DNA from: a virus
DNA length: 61,290 nucleotides
Reading direction: 5' to 3' (one strand)
IMG/VR virus record: IMGVR_UViG_3300017788_000026
Location: 1 to 61,290 of that record
Translations under genes and position numbers: made by a program
The notes under the pieces: generated by a model
Told to the model about the DNA's origin: nothing
Databases searched by the model: none
Seen by the model: only the letters and a program-made list of their open reading frames with translations
In this document: piece by piece, positions 7,947 to 18,620 of the stretch
Position numbering within the stretch: position 1 is the stretch's first letter
How the letters are laid out: every line of letters begins with the position of its first letter

Positions 7947-9403
7947 AGATCATAACAGCCGCTCTGCCAGTCGCTTTTGTTGGAACCGCGTATTCTGTTA
8001 GGGCACAAACCCGAGGAGCAGAAACAGGAAATCTGACTTGGGGAGCCGTGGGATTACCCACCGGCTTTTCTTTTAGTTCAGCGGGTGTTTTATCGGCTTT
8101 ATCAGGAGCTCTAACCGGAACCTCAGTGGGGATTTACCCCATCACCATCTCCGTAAATGACACGGTTACAACGGATCAAGTATCTTTTGATTTAACAGTG
8201 CGTCCCGCGGAATACCTCCGCGCCCGCCCGCTTGTCTTAGACCCCAGACTAGAGAGCCTTCTAAACCTATACGAAATAGGCGGCCTCACAAGAGAAGAAG
8301 TAACTGCTCACTTTCGCGGCCGCGCCCATCCATCAATACTTCTAGAATCCCCACACAGTTACGCAGCAGATAAACTAGTCCACTCAGCATCTGATATATC
8401 TTTTGAGGACATATCCGCGTCACCCGTCGGCTCACCTGATACACGTTCAGTAAAAGATGTAATAATTGATCTCATAAACAATACCTCAGTAATAACCGTA
8501 GATTCACTATCTGATAGCTTAGATATCTATACAGGCTTAGTGTCCAACGCCCACCAATTCCGCGGCCTCCGCCAAGGCGCCAATGTTAACATAGAGGCAA
8601 CCCAAAACGATCTAAGAGTATCCTATCTAGCCTCATCAGTTCCCGCCGCCCACACCGCTGGTATTAGTAACTCACTATCATCAGATATACTACCAACACT
8701 ATCTTTACCAGGCGATTGGCGCGCAGGAAATCAAGACGCGAGCCCTGATACTCCAAGCATATCTCCTATAGCAATAAATCATAACGGCGCTCACCTATAT
8801 CCATGCGGTACATTCAGCGCCTACGATCTAAAGAGATATCCCCACAACGGACATAGAAGAATAGCTGGCGAATCCATAGCCTCACATAGTGGATTCTATG
8901 GATACGCTGATGGCTATCATATCGCCCCTGAAGCAATAGCTGGTAAGACGCTTCAATTCGTAGCTAGAGGCAGAGTCAAAATAGTACGTCCTGATACGTT
9001 CATTGAGTTCGTATTCGAGCCCGATGTACGCCTCTCGCCGCCCGTACACTCACCTTCGCCCTCAGTTGATCAAAGAATGGTCTTCTTTAGTGATGAGGTG
9101 GGTGTATCTTGGAGCGATGATACATACAGACCATGCGAGTTCTCAGGCACCGTCACATTCAGTAATTACAACTCATGGCAATGGTCAGGTTTGTTCACAA
9201 TAACCGGTCTGTCTGGCCAAGTAATCATGAGCCGCCTAGTTAGTGGCTCAAAAACTGATTCGAACTTCAGCTATCTAGACGGCGCCTTACTAGGTATCCG
9301 CTATAGAATTGATTGCATAGCTAATAAGCACATCTGGAATAACACGTTCCAAGGAATAGGTAACGAGCTCCGCTGGAATCACTTCATGATAGGGCCTCAA
9401 TGA
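7937..9403 (+). CDS. Tail-fibre protein with N-terminal Ig-like domain
   Basis: 488 residues. Residues about 5-90 (LPVAFVGTAYSVRAQ, LPTGFSFSSAGVLSALSG, GIYPITISVNDTV) match the putative-Ig (He_PIG-type) pattern common in surface and fibre proteins. The middle has a helical region (SVKDVIIDLINNTSVITVDS) and the C-terminal half is beta-rich and unrecognised. It is the first of five fibre genes joined by 4-nt overlaps, so translation is probably coupled. Confidence 0.65.
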   Translation: MSIKIITAALPVAFVGTAYSVRAQTRGAETGNLTWGAVGLPTGFSFSSAGVLSALSGALTGTSVGIYPITISVNDTVTTDQVSFDLTVRPAEYLRARPLVLDPRLESLLNLYEIGGLTREEVTAHFRGRAHPSILLESPHSYAADKLVHSASDISFEDISASPVGSPDTRSVKDVIIDLINNTSVITVDSLSDSLDIYTGLVSNAHQFRGLRQGANVNIEATQNDLRVSYLASSVPAAHTAGISNSLSSDILPTLSLPGDWRAGNQDASPDTPSISPIAINHNGAHLYPCGTFSAYDLKRYPHNGHRRIAGESIASHSGFYGYADGYHIAPEAIAGKTLQFVARGRVKIVRPDTFIEFVFEPDVRLSPPVHSPSPSVDQRMVFFSDEVGVSWSDDTYRPCEFSGTVTFSNYNSWQWSGLFTITGLSGQVIMSRLVSGSKTDSNFSYLDGALLGIRYRIDCIANKHIWNNTFQGIGNELRWNHFMIGPQ

Positions 9404-10623
9404 TCACACCTCCCGGATTGGTTCGTTATATGCCTAATAGCCAGTACACGCTGGCTAAAGTCACATTCCCTTCGCCTAGTGTTATGGCAGCTATTGAAGC
9501 TAGCGCGGATAAAGTAGTAAGAATGTGGTGGCATGAGCACGGCGGCGCGATGTATAACCCTAACCTAAACTCATTAGGCAACTGGGCCGAGGGTACTATA
9601 GGAGTAGAGCTGCGCCGGCGTGGAGCCGTAATTATTGATTACGAGTATCCGCCGTCAGGTAAGTACCAGCTTTATGAGGGTAGTTTTAGTTGGGAATCGC
9701 CCCAAAGTAAGCTAATGCCTCGTAACAATGAATACGAGATGATGGAGCGCGCCTACTTTCCTGATTCGTTACAGTATGCGGCGCGAGTTGTTCAGTACTT
9801 CAAAACACGGGCGGATGATTATGATTTCATTGACGCACTCTATTTTGCACAAACTGGGCAGCACTGGCCGTCGCCTGGAACAGGCGTGTATATCTCTACC
9901 GATCCAAACGACTGCGGTCGCAGCGGCGTATCTTCAGGAGTATGGCGCTCTGGTTATGTTAACTTCATGCGCGATGGGGATTTCGGATATAGTGGCGGCC
10001 CAGTAACGAATCAACTAGATCTATACTATACCCATAATCATTTGTGCAACATCTTCTTAGATCTAGAAGGTGGGCAGACGATTCTATCGTCGTTCTCAAC
10101 AACCGGCCCCGCTGGCTGGGATACCAAATACGGTGATTATGGCTGGTGTGGTGGTTATCTATTACCTGGACGAGGTATGTATACCATCCCGCCCGTATCT
10201 TGGGTAACCACACAACAGCGGGTGAAGCAGCGGATGGATTTTAATTTCTTATTGAAGGCCTCGAACCCGCGCGCTACTGAGGTGCGTTATATCTGCAACA
10301 ACGACACTGATCTAGATGCCCGCTCCCCTACCGCACCTTATTATGGTACTGGATATGGTTGGCCTAGTGCTGCGTATAACTATGGCAGCACCCTTAGAAT
10401 AGGGGTTGTGACCACGAAGTATGATGACCTGCATCATCCGATTAACCAGTTCTGGTTAGCTGATAGGCTAATCGCCTTAGGTAATCAAAATGTGTCGCTG
10501 AACGCAGGTAGGTCGATGATTAACAACGATGCGACTACGCGCGGTTATGTTAGCGTGACTAACTTCGTGACCAATAGATTGAACGGGTTCTTAACATCGG
10601 CTGGATGGACTAGATACATATGA
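9400..10623 (+). CDS. Tail-associated protein, unrecognised (407 aa)
   Basis: Rich in Trp and Tyr with many Gly/Asn turns (WWHEHGGAMYNPNLNS, GYGWPSAAYNYGSTL), as expected of a carbohydrate-binding or glycan-degrading structural protein. I do not recognise a family. It overlaps both neighbours by 4 nt and sits among fibre genes. An enzymatic role on host surface glycans is possible but no catalytic motif could be assigned. Confidence 0.6.
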   Translation: MITPPGLVRYMPNSQYTLAKVTFPSPSVMAAIEASADKVVRMWWHEHGGAMYNPNLNSLGNWAEGTIGVELRRRGAVIIDYEYPPSGKYQLYEGSFSWESPQSKLMPRNNEYEMMERAYFPDSLQYAARVVQYFKTRADDYDFIDALYFAQTGQHWPSPGTGVYISTDPNDCGRSGVSSGVWRSGYVNFMRDGDFGYSGGPVTNQLDLYYTHNHLCNIFLDLEGGQTILSSFSTTGPAGWDTKYGDYGWCGGYLLPGRGMYTIPPVSWVTTQQRVKQRMDFNFLLKASNPRATEVRYICNNDTDLDARSPTAPYYGTGYGWPSAAYNYGSTLRIGVVTTKYDDLHHPINQFWLADRLIALGNQNVSLNAGRSMINNDATTRGYVSVTNFVTNRLNGFLTSAGWTRYI

Positions 10624-12185
10624 GCCACTTGGTTATCTTGACCGGCGGGTTTGTTCGTAAGAACCCTAATTCCCCGGCCTCTCCCACAGAAGTATTAGGT
10701 GGTCACCATATTCTAGACATATCGTCTGGTGGAACAGGCGCTGCTAACAACACGGCGGCGCTTAATCGCCTATTTGGTGCGGTAACAAAGGGCCAGTTTG
10801 CTGTATTTGATGGTACTAATGTAGGCCTGTTCTCTCCAGGTCCTAATGGTAGGTACCTACAATCAAACAGTGCGGCCCCATTTGGTCTTAGCTGGAATAG
10901 CCCTGCTGGCGGTGGCGGTGGCGCACCTGCTGCACACGCGTCTACACACCAACACGGTGGTTCAGATCAAATCGCTACAGCAACTGCTGCAGCTAATGCG
11001 ATACCTAAAGCTAGTTCAGGTGGTCTATTAGATCTAGGTTGGTTGCCCAGCATGCGTTTAGCTAGCCCCCTTGGTGGTGGCTTGCGAGGCCTAATGAGCT
11101 CACCTGCGCTATCTGATAGATTAAAGGTGTTTAGAGGCGGAGGCTATGAATCACCTAGCCACGCCTGGTTGCTAAATGGTGGCACAAATACCCACGCACA
11201 GATAGATAGCCACATAGCTGCTACAACGGACATACACGGCGCTGTTGGCGGTCTTGTTGACTTGTCCAGCATCCAGGACTTGAGAAATAAGCGTCTTATA
11301 GGCAAGTTGTATGTTTCTGGATCACCAGTAGGAGGCTCAGTCAGCTTCATTATCGCAGTCAGCCCTAACACTACGCAACAGTATGTACGCTTTACTACCA
11401 CTGGGGGCACCACCTCACCATTCTACGGCTTAGCCATTAACGCAGCCGCAGGCACTGGTACAGGGTTCAGTAACTACCTGCGCCTATCAGCAACAACAAC
11501 CGGTGACTCTACAGTGTCTCCGCGAGACTTCTTACTGCAGCCCGCTGGTGAAGGCTATGTTCGTATAGCCCAAGGCTCTGATAACGCTGCTGGTACTAAT
11601 AGATACAGACGAGCTGTTGTTGCTAATGATTTCTTCTTTAGAACTGTTGAATTGTGCTCACCTGCGTTCAACTTGGCTGGTACGGGCACAGTAACTCCCA
11701 CAGGCCAGACAAACTGGAACGGTAGTATAGCAACGCAGGATGGGGCCTTACGCTACAGCCAGCGTGACAAGGTCACGTATATGTACCACCACAACAGTGG
11801 TACGCCCCGTATTCTCAGCACTGACTCTTGGTTAATGCACGCATGGTCCGAATCAAAGAGCCCGGATAAATACTTCGCGTTCGGGCAGTATGACGGAACC
11901 CCGGACTTCTTCACCGATGTTTACGGATTCGTGTTCCCTTATCCCACTACAGTAACAGAAATGACCGCGTGGCGCAGAAGCCCACTAGAATCGCCGTTAT
12001 TACAGCTGCGTAGAGGTGGGGCGCCTGTTACTAGCATCCAATTCCTTCCTGGACAGGGTGTGCGCACCACTGGGGACATCTACCAGAACTTCGGCCCTAA
12101 CGAGCCTATACAGATTTATGTGGCGAATAGATCTTTTGGTGCTGGTCACGCCACCATAACTGTAAAAAGACGCTACTCACCGTGA
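10620..12185 (+). CDS. Tail-fibre protein (521 aa)
   Basis: Opens with SSGGTGAANNTAALNRLFG, the repeat-like element found in many fibre N-termini, then a poly-Gly hinge and a His-rich segment (HASTHQHGGSDQI). NGGTNTHAQIDSHIAATTD (about residues 186-204) closely matches VGTNTHAQIDSHIADS in the 1858-aa protein downstream, suggesting a shared attachment or trimerisation segment. C-terminal part is beta-rich. Confidence 0.7.
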   Translation: MSHLVILTGGFVRKNPNSPASPTEVLGGHHILDISSGGTGAANNTAALNRLFGAVTKGQFAVFDGTNVGLFSPGPNGRYLQSNSAAPFGLSWNSPAGGGGGAPAAHASTHQHGGSDQIATATAAANAIPKASSGGLLDLGWLPSMRLASPLGGGLRGLMSSPALSDRLKVFRGGGYESPSHAWLLNGGTNTHAQIDSHIAATTDIHGAVGGLVDLSSIQDLRNKRLIGKLYVSGSPVGGSVSFIIAVSPNTTQQYVRFTTTGGTTSPFYGLAINAAAGTGTGFSNYLRLSATTTGDSTVSPRDFLLQPAGEGYVRIAQGSDNAAGTNRYRRAVVANDFFFRTVELCSPAFNLAGTGTVTPTGQTNWNGSIATQDGALRYSQRDKVTYMYHHNSGTPRILSTDSWLMHAWSESKSPDKYFAFGQYDGTPDFFTDVYGFVFPYPTTVTEMTAWRRSPLESPLLQLRRGGAPVTSIQFLPGQGVRTTGDIYQNFGPNEPIQIYVANRSFGAGHATITVKRRYSP

Positions 12186-13003
12186 TAACACCTAATCGCG
12201 TAACGGTTTTCTTCACATATGAGTCACCAGCTGGGGCGCCTGTCACCGTAAGCCCTGTATCCGTCCGTGTTTATGGACAATCCGGCGCCTCTCAGTACTT
12301 CTCACCAGCTAACCCTGCTATAGTAGAGGCTGGTGGTACATACACTGTATCAGATATTGATGTTTCAGGGTATGGTGGTTACTATGTAGACACCTTGTGG
12401 CGCTTTAGAAAGCCCGGGCAGCTATCCCCATTAGTCGAGTTATGGACTAAACACTCTTTTTTACCTGGATCTATTGATTTTACGGTATCTAAGGTGCTCC
12501 AATGGTCCGCTAGTCCTGGTTTGTTCTATGTAGAGAAGCAATACCAGAGCGAGTCGCCTACTTTTGTGGGAATAACAGCGTATCAATTGTTCGCGGACAC
12601 AAACCTAACTAACCAAACGACCTATAATGTCTATCCATTAGTGGTTGGGCAGGCTGGGTCCCCTTCCTTAGGTAGCCCGCTGGTTACAACAACAACTGCA
12701 CATAGCAGACCGATGTGCGTAATAGGTGGAATGCTTTCATCAGCTGATGTATCGGCCCGCTTTATAGTCCATCACGCCGATACAATCAATAAAGTAGGTA
12801 GTATTGAGAACACGATGTGGCAGGAGATTAAAGCCCCTGTTAACGCTGATGGTTCTTACGCAATCGCGTTCGCTCAGGGTACAATTCTAATAGCGGAAAT
12901 ACCCGCAATCGGTCATGCCCGCCGGTTCATTGTGCCTAACACCTCTTTTGCGGATTTGGCCACAATCCCATACACATCCTTAGAGATATATAGAGCTCCT
13001 TAA
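12182..13003 (+). CDS. Tail-fibre accessory protein (273 aa)
   Basis: Beta-rich, with an N-terminal domain (VTVFFTYESPAGAPVTVSPV) resembling an Ig-like module and no recognisable catalytic residues. The 4-nt overlap upstream and 1-nt overlap downstream indicate translational coupling to the fibre genes. Possibly a chaperone, adaptor or minor fibre. Confidence 0.6.
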   Translation: MITPNRVTVFFTYESPAGAPVTVSPVSVRVYGQSGASQYFSPANPAIVEAGGTYTVSDIDVSGYGGYYVDTLWRFRKPGQLSPLVELWTKHSFLPGSIDFTVSKVLQWSASPGLFYVEKQYQSESPTFVGITAYQLFADTNLTNQTTYNVYPLVVGQAGSPSLGSPLVTTTTAHSRPMCVIGGMLSSADVSARFIVHHADTINKVGSIENTMWQEIKAPVNADGSYAIAFAQGTILIAEIPAIGHARRFIVPNTSFADLATIPYTSLEIYRAP

Positions 13004-16000
13004 TGGCTGATAACGAATCACTGAGTCAAAATCTTAACCTAAGAAAGCCCGATAGAGGGTCTTTCGAAGGCGTTTGGGATGTTCCGGCCAACGAGAACAT
13101 AGACAAGATTGATAATCTGTTCAGTGCGGACGCTGTTGCTGGCGGGCACGAGCATACGGGTCAACCTGGTCAAGGCCCTCAGCTTGCTCACGACAACTTA
13201 ACTGGCGTTGGGACCAATACCCACGCGCAGATCGACTCACATATTGCAGACTCAGCGCTGCATACTGATGTGGCTATAGGTACTGTTAGTGGTGAAGAGC
13301 TCAATAACAGCGCGGTTACTGTCACATCGACCGCTGTAACCACAATAAACTTTCAAAATGCTGCGCTGATTGAGACAGCACCTGGTGTTGTTACTGTAAT
13401 ACCTAGAGGCGTGTCGGGTACAACAGGCAGCTCAATGCTGTTTAGTAAACCTGAGAGCGCCGCGGTAGCTTATACTGACAACTTTAACTGGCCCACAGGT
13501 ACACAGCTGGTCCAACACAGCTGGGTTACGTGGCTCTCTGCGTTAAACGCGCATTCGGATTGGTTGATTGGCGGAACACAGAGCCCGTATACGTTCCTTC
13601 GTAATGACAACTCTGGCGGAAGCATCCTCCAACAAGGCTATTCAGTAGCTCATTGTCGCGGGCACATTCCTCATGGAACAGCCCAGCGCGTCACATTATA
13701 TGTAGAGCACTTCCGTCCTATAGAAGACAGCGGCGTTCCTGTATCTGGTGACGCCTCTCTAGCCGCTATTAAGCCTACCGATAGACTATGCCTATCACTA
13801 GATCTATTATCAGGTGTAGGTTCTGGCGGTGATTTGAACAGACCCACAGCGCAGGGTTTAAGCCTCTTACTGTATAACACAGGCGGTAACATATCCGCTG
13901 CTCTAAGCATAAAGGTTGCGCCTACAGCAAACGAGGTCATTTGGTCCGACTTCAGTGGATCAGACTTAGGCAATCCGCAGACCTCTGCATTTATGGAAGG
14001 CTGGCACGAGCTATCGCTACGTAGACATCCTACTATAGCAGAAGCGTTCTATATCCATTACTACAGAAATGAAGGCTTAGTTTGGACTAAGCTGTTCAAT
14101 CCCAATAGCACTGTGGTGACGGAGTCTGATTTTGCTAAGGCCATTATTGACCTAGTAAACAATCTAATAGCGAGCACACAGCCTTCATATGGCCGCATAG
14201 GCTTTGCTGTTTCATACAACCTATCTGATTCTCTGCGCCTATACGAGTTCAGAGTTAAGCACGTAGCTATCGGCAGCGCGGACGACGATTCGAATGTAGG
14301 TATTGTAACTATACCTACTCCAGATGTTGTACAGCCTCCCGAGCCGGCTTGTGTTGGTGGTGTATTCGGGCCGCCTACGCCTGGTTATCTACCCAACGAA
14401 ATATTCCCGTTCGATCCTGATAATCCTGGCACTGTGTGGACTATTAGCGGGGCGTTCGAAGCGCCGTTCGGTGGTCTACCTAATGGCGACGGCTTCATTG
14501 TAGGAGCCACATCGGGCGGCATCCCTACAACGTATAACGTGTTCTGCAGCCCGCCCCGGCCTGGTAGCCCGCTAGTTAACTACATAGTATACGAGAACCA
14601 AACAAACGCGTCACTAACACTATCTGATGCTGAAGGTGTTGATGTGGGTCTATATGGCTACAACCTACCTAGACACACTCCTGAGGCGCTGTTAGACAAC
14701 ACACTCATATACGCGCTGACCAGCATACCTGTGAATTACAACACCACGGGTACGATTACAAATACCTATTACAGCACCGCTGTACCGCTGCCTGCAAACG
14801 GGCCTATAACCCTAGTGGGTGTAACAGGCGAAGACGACGAGCTGACACAATCGGGTCTTACTGAGTACAACGTAAGATATAACACGAACTCCAGAATACC
14901 TTGGGGCGCTAAGTTCAGAATTGAGACCGTAGCCCCGTATGAGGATACGTTCGTTGCTAACTGGGTGAACATAGAAGTAGGTGTGCCGCAAGCACAGCTT
15001 GTGTCTATGTCGCTCCTCAAATTCCACTCAGTGCGTAATGTGTGGGAGACTGTTGAGCTCGGGCTGCCCTCGTACACTTCTGGATCTACCACAGATGGTG
15101 GTTTGATGCTCGAAGGTGAGAACATCGCTACCACCTTGGTCATCAATAACTTCCCGTACGGCACGCGCTTCTGGAATGATGACAACGGGTTCGTTAAATC
15201 CACTGGCGAGCAATGGTCGTCTCTGGACACCAGAGGAAACGACCTCGATTACGCTGTACCGCCTATATTGGATTTTGCTCCTAAGATGGGGCTTAATACC
15301 GACACGGCCGGCGCGGATCTTAACAATAACCCGCTTCTTGTGACTAGAGCCGACGTCATAGTACCAGGTACACTCGCTCAAGGAAGCGCGGTATTTGAAG
15401 ACACAACAACGGCGCCGCAGTCTTCGTACATAAAGACATTAGGTGGCCTACCGTATACGTTAATCAACGACGATATAGTACAGAATCAATATCCTGGTGC
15501 TAGCTCATGGTTTATGCACGGTAGACTGCGTTATGGTCTAGCGTCCACATCATTATCAGAAACAGCTGGTGTAGTAACGTCGCTGAGTGCGCCTATGATG
15601 CGTACTTATATACCTACGGCCACAGGCACACCAGTACAGAGCGTCATATTCCATGGGCAGGTAATACCTAACAACCCTGTAGTAGTCGCGTCGTCTATTA
15701 CCACGACTACAGCAGGCGCCTCCGCTACTATAGTGCTAGATGTGCGCGGGCATCACGATAGGTGTCTAAGCAAAGACGGCTCTTTTGATGATAATGATAT
15801 GCTCGTCACAATAGTGTCGGGTATAGCTACCATCGACTCTACAGTCAAGACATTTGTCATGCCTGACGGCTCCTTGAATGCAGCGCCCCCCACTGGAGCT
15901 AACGGGTTAGCTAAGATACGTGATTCGTTGCGCAGGTTTACATTAAATGTGACGCTTGCTGGTGCACCTGGGCCCATTGTTTTGCGGTTAAATAAGCAGG

Positions 16001-18579
16001 CCGCCTCTGCTTGGATAACCAGCCAAGGCGAGGCGCTTACTACGGCCTTAACAGATGCTGGCTATACGGGTATTACAGGCATTACTGATTACCAGGTAGG
16101 TACGGTAAGCGGCGTTGCGGCTATTATACAAGATGGTGTGGTTAAGCCAAGCGGCGCACCTAGTCCGGAGATACGGGAGCAGTTTGCTGCTGAGACGTTC
16201 CATATGTTTATTAGAGGCCATGTGTGGAACGGCGCACCTGACGGTACTACACTAACCCAAACAGCTACAACGATCATTAACGGCGCTGCTTACACCATTC
16301 TTGATGTGTTGAGCGAGAACGTTAACGGGGCGATCACTTTCCAGCAGATGGTAAAGATAGCCAGCGGTGTTGGCACTGGTGGTCTTTATGAACGATGGGC
16401 CGTGACAGTGGCCTGCCCTGACCCTAACGACGCTATACCCGGCACGTTTACTAGCGTGGTCATATCTGTTCGTAATCCTAATGGAACACCGACAGCGTTA
16501 CCGGCTATACCGCTAATAGAGCAGCCTACCCCAGTAATAACGGCCGCGGGCATATTGTCTGATGATGGGGTTAGCCTAGTAGGCACGTGGGATATAGCCG
16601 ACCCCGCTACTAAAACACTAATAGTGACCGCTACAGGCGTACGTAGTAACCTCACTACAGGCCTGGTCACCGATATCATCACTGTTGAATCAGATGGTGC
16701 ACAAGCCCCGCTAGTTCCTGTTGATGGTGAGCAATGGTATGTGTACCCCTCTATAGCAAACAGCTATTTCTGCGAATACCAACGCGGTGACGACCTATCT
16801 AATCCCAGCACTACATACGCTAGTGGGGATACTTTCTCCGTAACGGTCACCAAGCGCGTTATTGCAGGCACGGCTAATGAAGATACTGACGTAGGGTTTA
16901 TCCTTATGGAGGCGCTCCAAGTAGCCGGCCCGTCTTGGCAATACAACACACCAAACTTCTTATCTTCATACGCCCCTGAAACGCCCGCAGCAATGACAGC
17001 CGCGGCTAGTTCACAAACACGGCGTGTGCCTGCTGGCAGAGAGGTGTTCTTAACCGTCCCGCAGGTAGATGAGTACTTTGAGTTTGTATTACCGGGTCAA
17101 TTCCGCGTATCGCTTCCGGCCGCCCTGGACTTGAATTTCGAAGTGGATTTCTTGGACAGTGACGGCGTCTCCATTCTTAATCAAGACTTTAACAACGGTA
17201 AGGCCGTCATAACGGCTGCTAACAGAAACCAACTCGTTGGCTATGGTAGAGTTAACACAGAGACTGAAGGAAGCCTCATACGTATAAAGGTTACCAACCT
17301 AGTCACTTTAGAAGAATCGACCTATCGTACTGCTGTTAGTGTATTACCGGCTAGAGTACCCAGCGTTCGTTACGTGGTCGCTGACGTAGTCGAAGGTACT
17401 TCAAACAACATCATAAAGGTATACGGAAGTAACTTCTTGGCTAAGCCCGCTCCTGCTGGCGCCCCCTCTATATTCAGGGGCACTAGCATAGATAACGACC
17501 CCGCTGGCATCGTCACTAACATTATCGAGATATCCACAGCAGATGACCTGCTTATCTACTCTATTGATGTGGCCGCTGGAACAGCTGGCGGCACTATTGG
17601 CGTAGAAACACAATATGCAGCCGGCGAAAGAGCTATATTCCCAGGACTCATAATCGTTCAAGATGCTGTGGCCGCTACACCACAAGTAGATGAGTTACTG
17701 TTCTACGGCGCAGGTGATCAGAACATTGTGGATAGTGGCGGCACGCCTTCTATTCCTGCAGTAGGCCCTACGGCTACAGCTAGGCTGCGTATAACAGGCA
17801 CCGGCTTAAACAGCCGTTCTGTCAGCAATGCGTACCTAGTCATATGCGGTGAGGCTAATCTGGATAGCAATCCCAATAGACGGGAGAGCTTACCTGGCCA
17901 AGCACTACACCCGCTGTATAAATTAGGGCCCAATCACAAGATATACAGAACGTCTGTTGTTACACAGACTGAGACTGAGCTAACGGTTAACTTCCCTGCG
18001 CCCATTACGCTAGCTAACGCTAGATGCCGTCTATATTTAGAGAGACCGGCCTCACATCCGTCTGGTGCGGGCGTGTGGACGAGCGCTCAGATTGATGCTA
18101 CCGGCGTAACATCTGTGCAGGGCGGTTTAACTAACTATGGCGTAACTATACAGTACGGTGGTTATCCATATAACCCGTATCTAAATAGAGATACCGGCGT
18201 GAGTGCGACCACTGTGTTACCTGCCGCCCGTGCTGCTACAACAAACACTTTTGCTGGCGGCGGCGCTCCACTCGTGGTACGCTTCACTACAGCCTTCACA
18301 TCTGGACGCATTCCGCAGATACTGGCGGTGCCTGATCCTGATTATGGCTCTGCTTTCAGAATAGAGAGCGTAGTCCTACGTCCTAATAGACTAGAACTAG
18401 AGATAGTACTGTACCCGCCTGAGGCTGGTGTGACCGATACATATCCGCTGCCGGTGTATGATCAATCAATACACCCAGTAGCCTGTGGTCTTGCTTTAGC
18501 TAACGGTACGCCGATATTTTCTGTACTATTAGGCGAAGCTGACTGGGGCAACACGACTGACCAGATCTCGTTCAGCTAA
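13003..18579 (+). CDS. Giant tail-fibre protein (1858 aa)
   Basis: N-terminus SQNLNLRKPDRGSFEGVW followed by DVPANENIDKID is typical of phage fibre attachment regions. A His-rich segment (GGHEHTGQPG) and TNTHAQIDSHIADSALH follow. The long remainder is tandem beta domains; residues about 1455-1570 (VRYVVADVVEG, IIKVYGSNFLAKP) look like an IPT/TIG-type Ig fold. It is last in the operon and followed by a bidirectional hairpin. Probably the main long fibre; receptor unknown. Confidence 0.75.
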   Translation: MADNESLSQNLNLRKPDRGSFEGVWDVPANENIDKIDNLFSADAVAGGHEHTGQPGQGPQLAHDNLTGVGTNTHAQIDSHIADSALHTDVAIGTVSGEELNNSAVTVTSTAVTTINFQNAALIETAPGVVTVIPRGVSGTTGSSMLFSKPESAAVAYTDNFNWPTGTQLVQHSWVTWLSALNAHSDWLIGGTQSPYTFLRNDNSGGSILQQGYSVAHCRGHIPHGTAQRVTLYVEHFRPIEDSGVPVSGDASLAAIKPTDRLCLSLDLLSGVGSGGDLNRPTAQGLSLLLYNTGGNISAALSIKVAPTANEVIWSDFSGSDLGNPQTSAFMEGWHELSLRRHPTIAEAFYIHYYRNEGLVWTKLFNPNSTVVTESDFAKAIIDLVNNLIASTQPSYGRIGFAVSYNLSDSLRLYEFRVKHVAIGSADDDSNVGIVTIPTPDVVQPPEPACVGGVFGPPTPGYLPNEIFPFDPDNPGTVWTISGAFEAPFGGLPNGDGFIVGATSGGIPTTYNVFCSPPRPGSPLVNYIVYENQTNASLTLSDAEGVDVGLYGYNLPRHTPEALLDNTLIYALTSIPVNYNTTGTITNTYYSTAVPLPANGPITLVGVTGEDDELTQSGLTEYNVRYNTNSRIPWGAKFRIETVAPYEDTFVANWVNIEVGVPQAQLVSMSLLKFHSVRNVWETVELGLPSYTSGSTTDGGLMLEGENIATTLVINNFPYGTRFWNDDNGFVKSTGEQWSSLDTRGNDLDYAVPPILDFAPKMGLNTDTAGADLNNNPLLVTRADVIVPGTLAQGSAVFEDTTTAPQSSYIKTLGGLPYTLINDDIVQNQYPGASSWFMHGRLRYGLASTSLSETAGVVTSLSAPMMRTYIPTATGTPVQSVIFHGQVIPNNPVVVASSITTTTAGASATIVLDVRGHHDRCLSKDGSFDDNDMLVTIVSGIATIDSTVKTFVMPDGSLNAAPPTGANGLAKIRDSLRRFTLNVTLAGAPGPIVLRLNKQAASAWITSQGEALTTALTDAGYTGITGITDYQVGTVSGVAAIIQDGVVKPSGAPSPEIREQFAAETFHMFIRGHVWNGAPDGTTLTQTATTIINGAAYTILDVLSENVNGAITFQQMVKIASGVGTGGLYERWAVTVACPDPNDAIPGTFTSVVISVRNPNGTPTALPAIPLIEQPTPVITAAGILSDDGVSLVGTWDIADPATKTLIVTATGVRSNLTTGLVTDIITVESDGAQAPLVPVDGEQWYVYPSIANSYFCEYQRGDDLSNPSTTYASGDTFSVTVTKRVIAGTANEDTDVGFILMEALQVAGPSWQYNTPNFLSSYAPETPAAMTAAASSQTRRVPAGREVFLTVPQVDEYFEFVLPGQFRVSLPAALDLNFEVDFLDSDGVSILNQDFNNGKAVITAANRNQLVGYGRVNTETEGSLIRIKVTNLVTLEESTYRTAVSVLPARVPSVRYVVADVVEGTSNNIIKVYGSNFLAKPAPAGAPSIFRGTSIDNDPAGIVTNIIEISTADDLLIYSIDVAAGTAGGTIGVETQYAAGERAIFPGLIIVQDAVAATPQVDELLFYGAGDQNIVDSGGTPSIPAVGPTATARLRITGTGLNSRSVSNAYLVICGEANLDSNPNRRESLPGQALHPLYKLGPNHKIYRTSVVTQTETELTVNFPAPITLANARCRLYLERPASHPSGAGVWTSAQIDATGVTSVQGGLTNYGVTIQYGGYPYNPYLNRDTGVSATTVLPAARAATTNTFAGGGAPLVVRFTTAFTSGRIPQILAVPDPDYGSAFRIESVVLRPNRLELEIVLYPPEAGVTDTYPLPVYDQSIHPVACGLALANGTPIFSVLLGEADWGNTTDQISFS

Positions 18580-18605
18580 AATAAAGGCCGAAGCCTTTTA
18601 TTTTA
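18577..18605. terminator. Bidirectional terminator between converging operons
   Basis: TAAAATAAAGGC, loop CGAA, GCCTTTTATTTTA (one bulged T). A/T runs flank the GC core on both sides, so it can end the fibre transcript and the leftward membrane-gene transcript. Confidence 0.8.
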
Positions 18606-18620
18606 GGGCGGCCTTTTATT

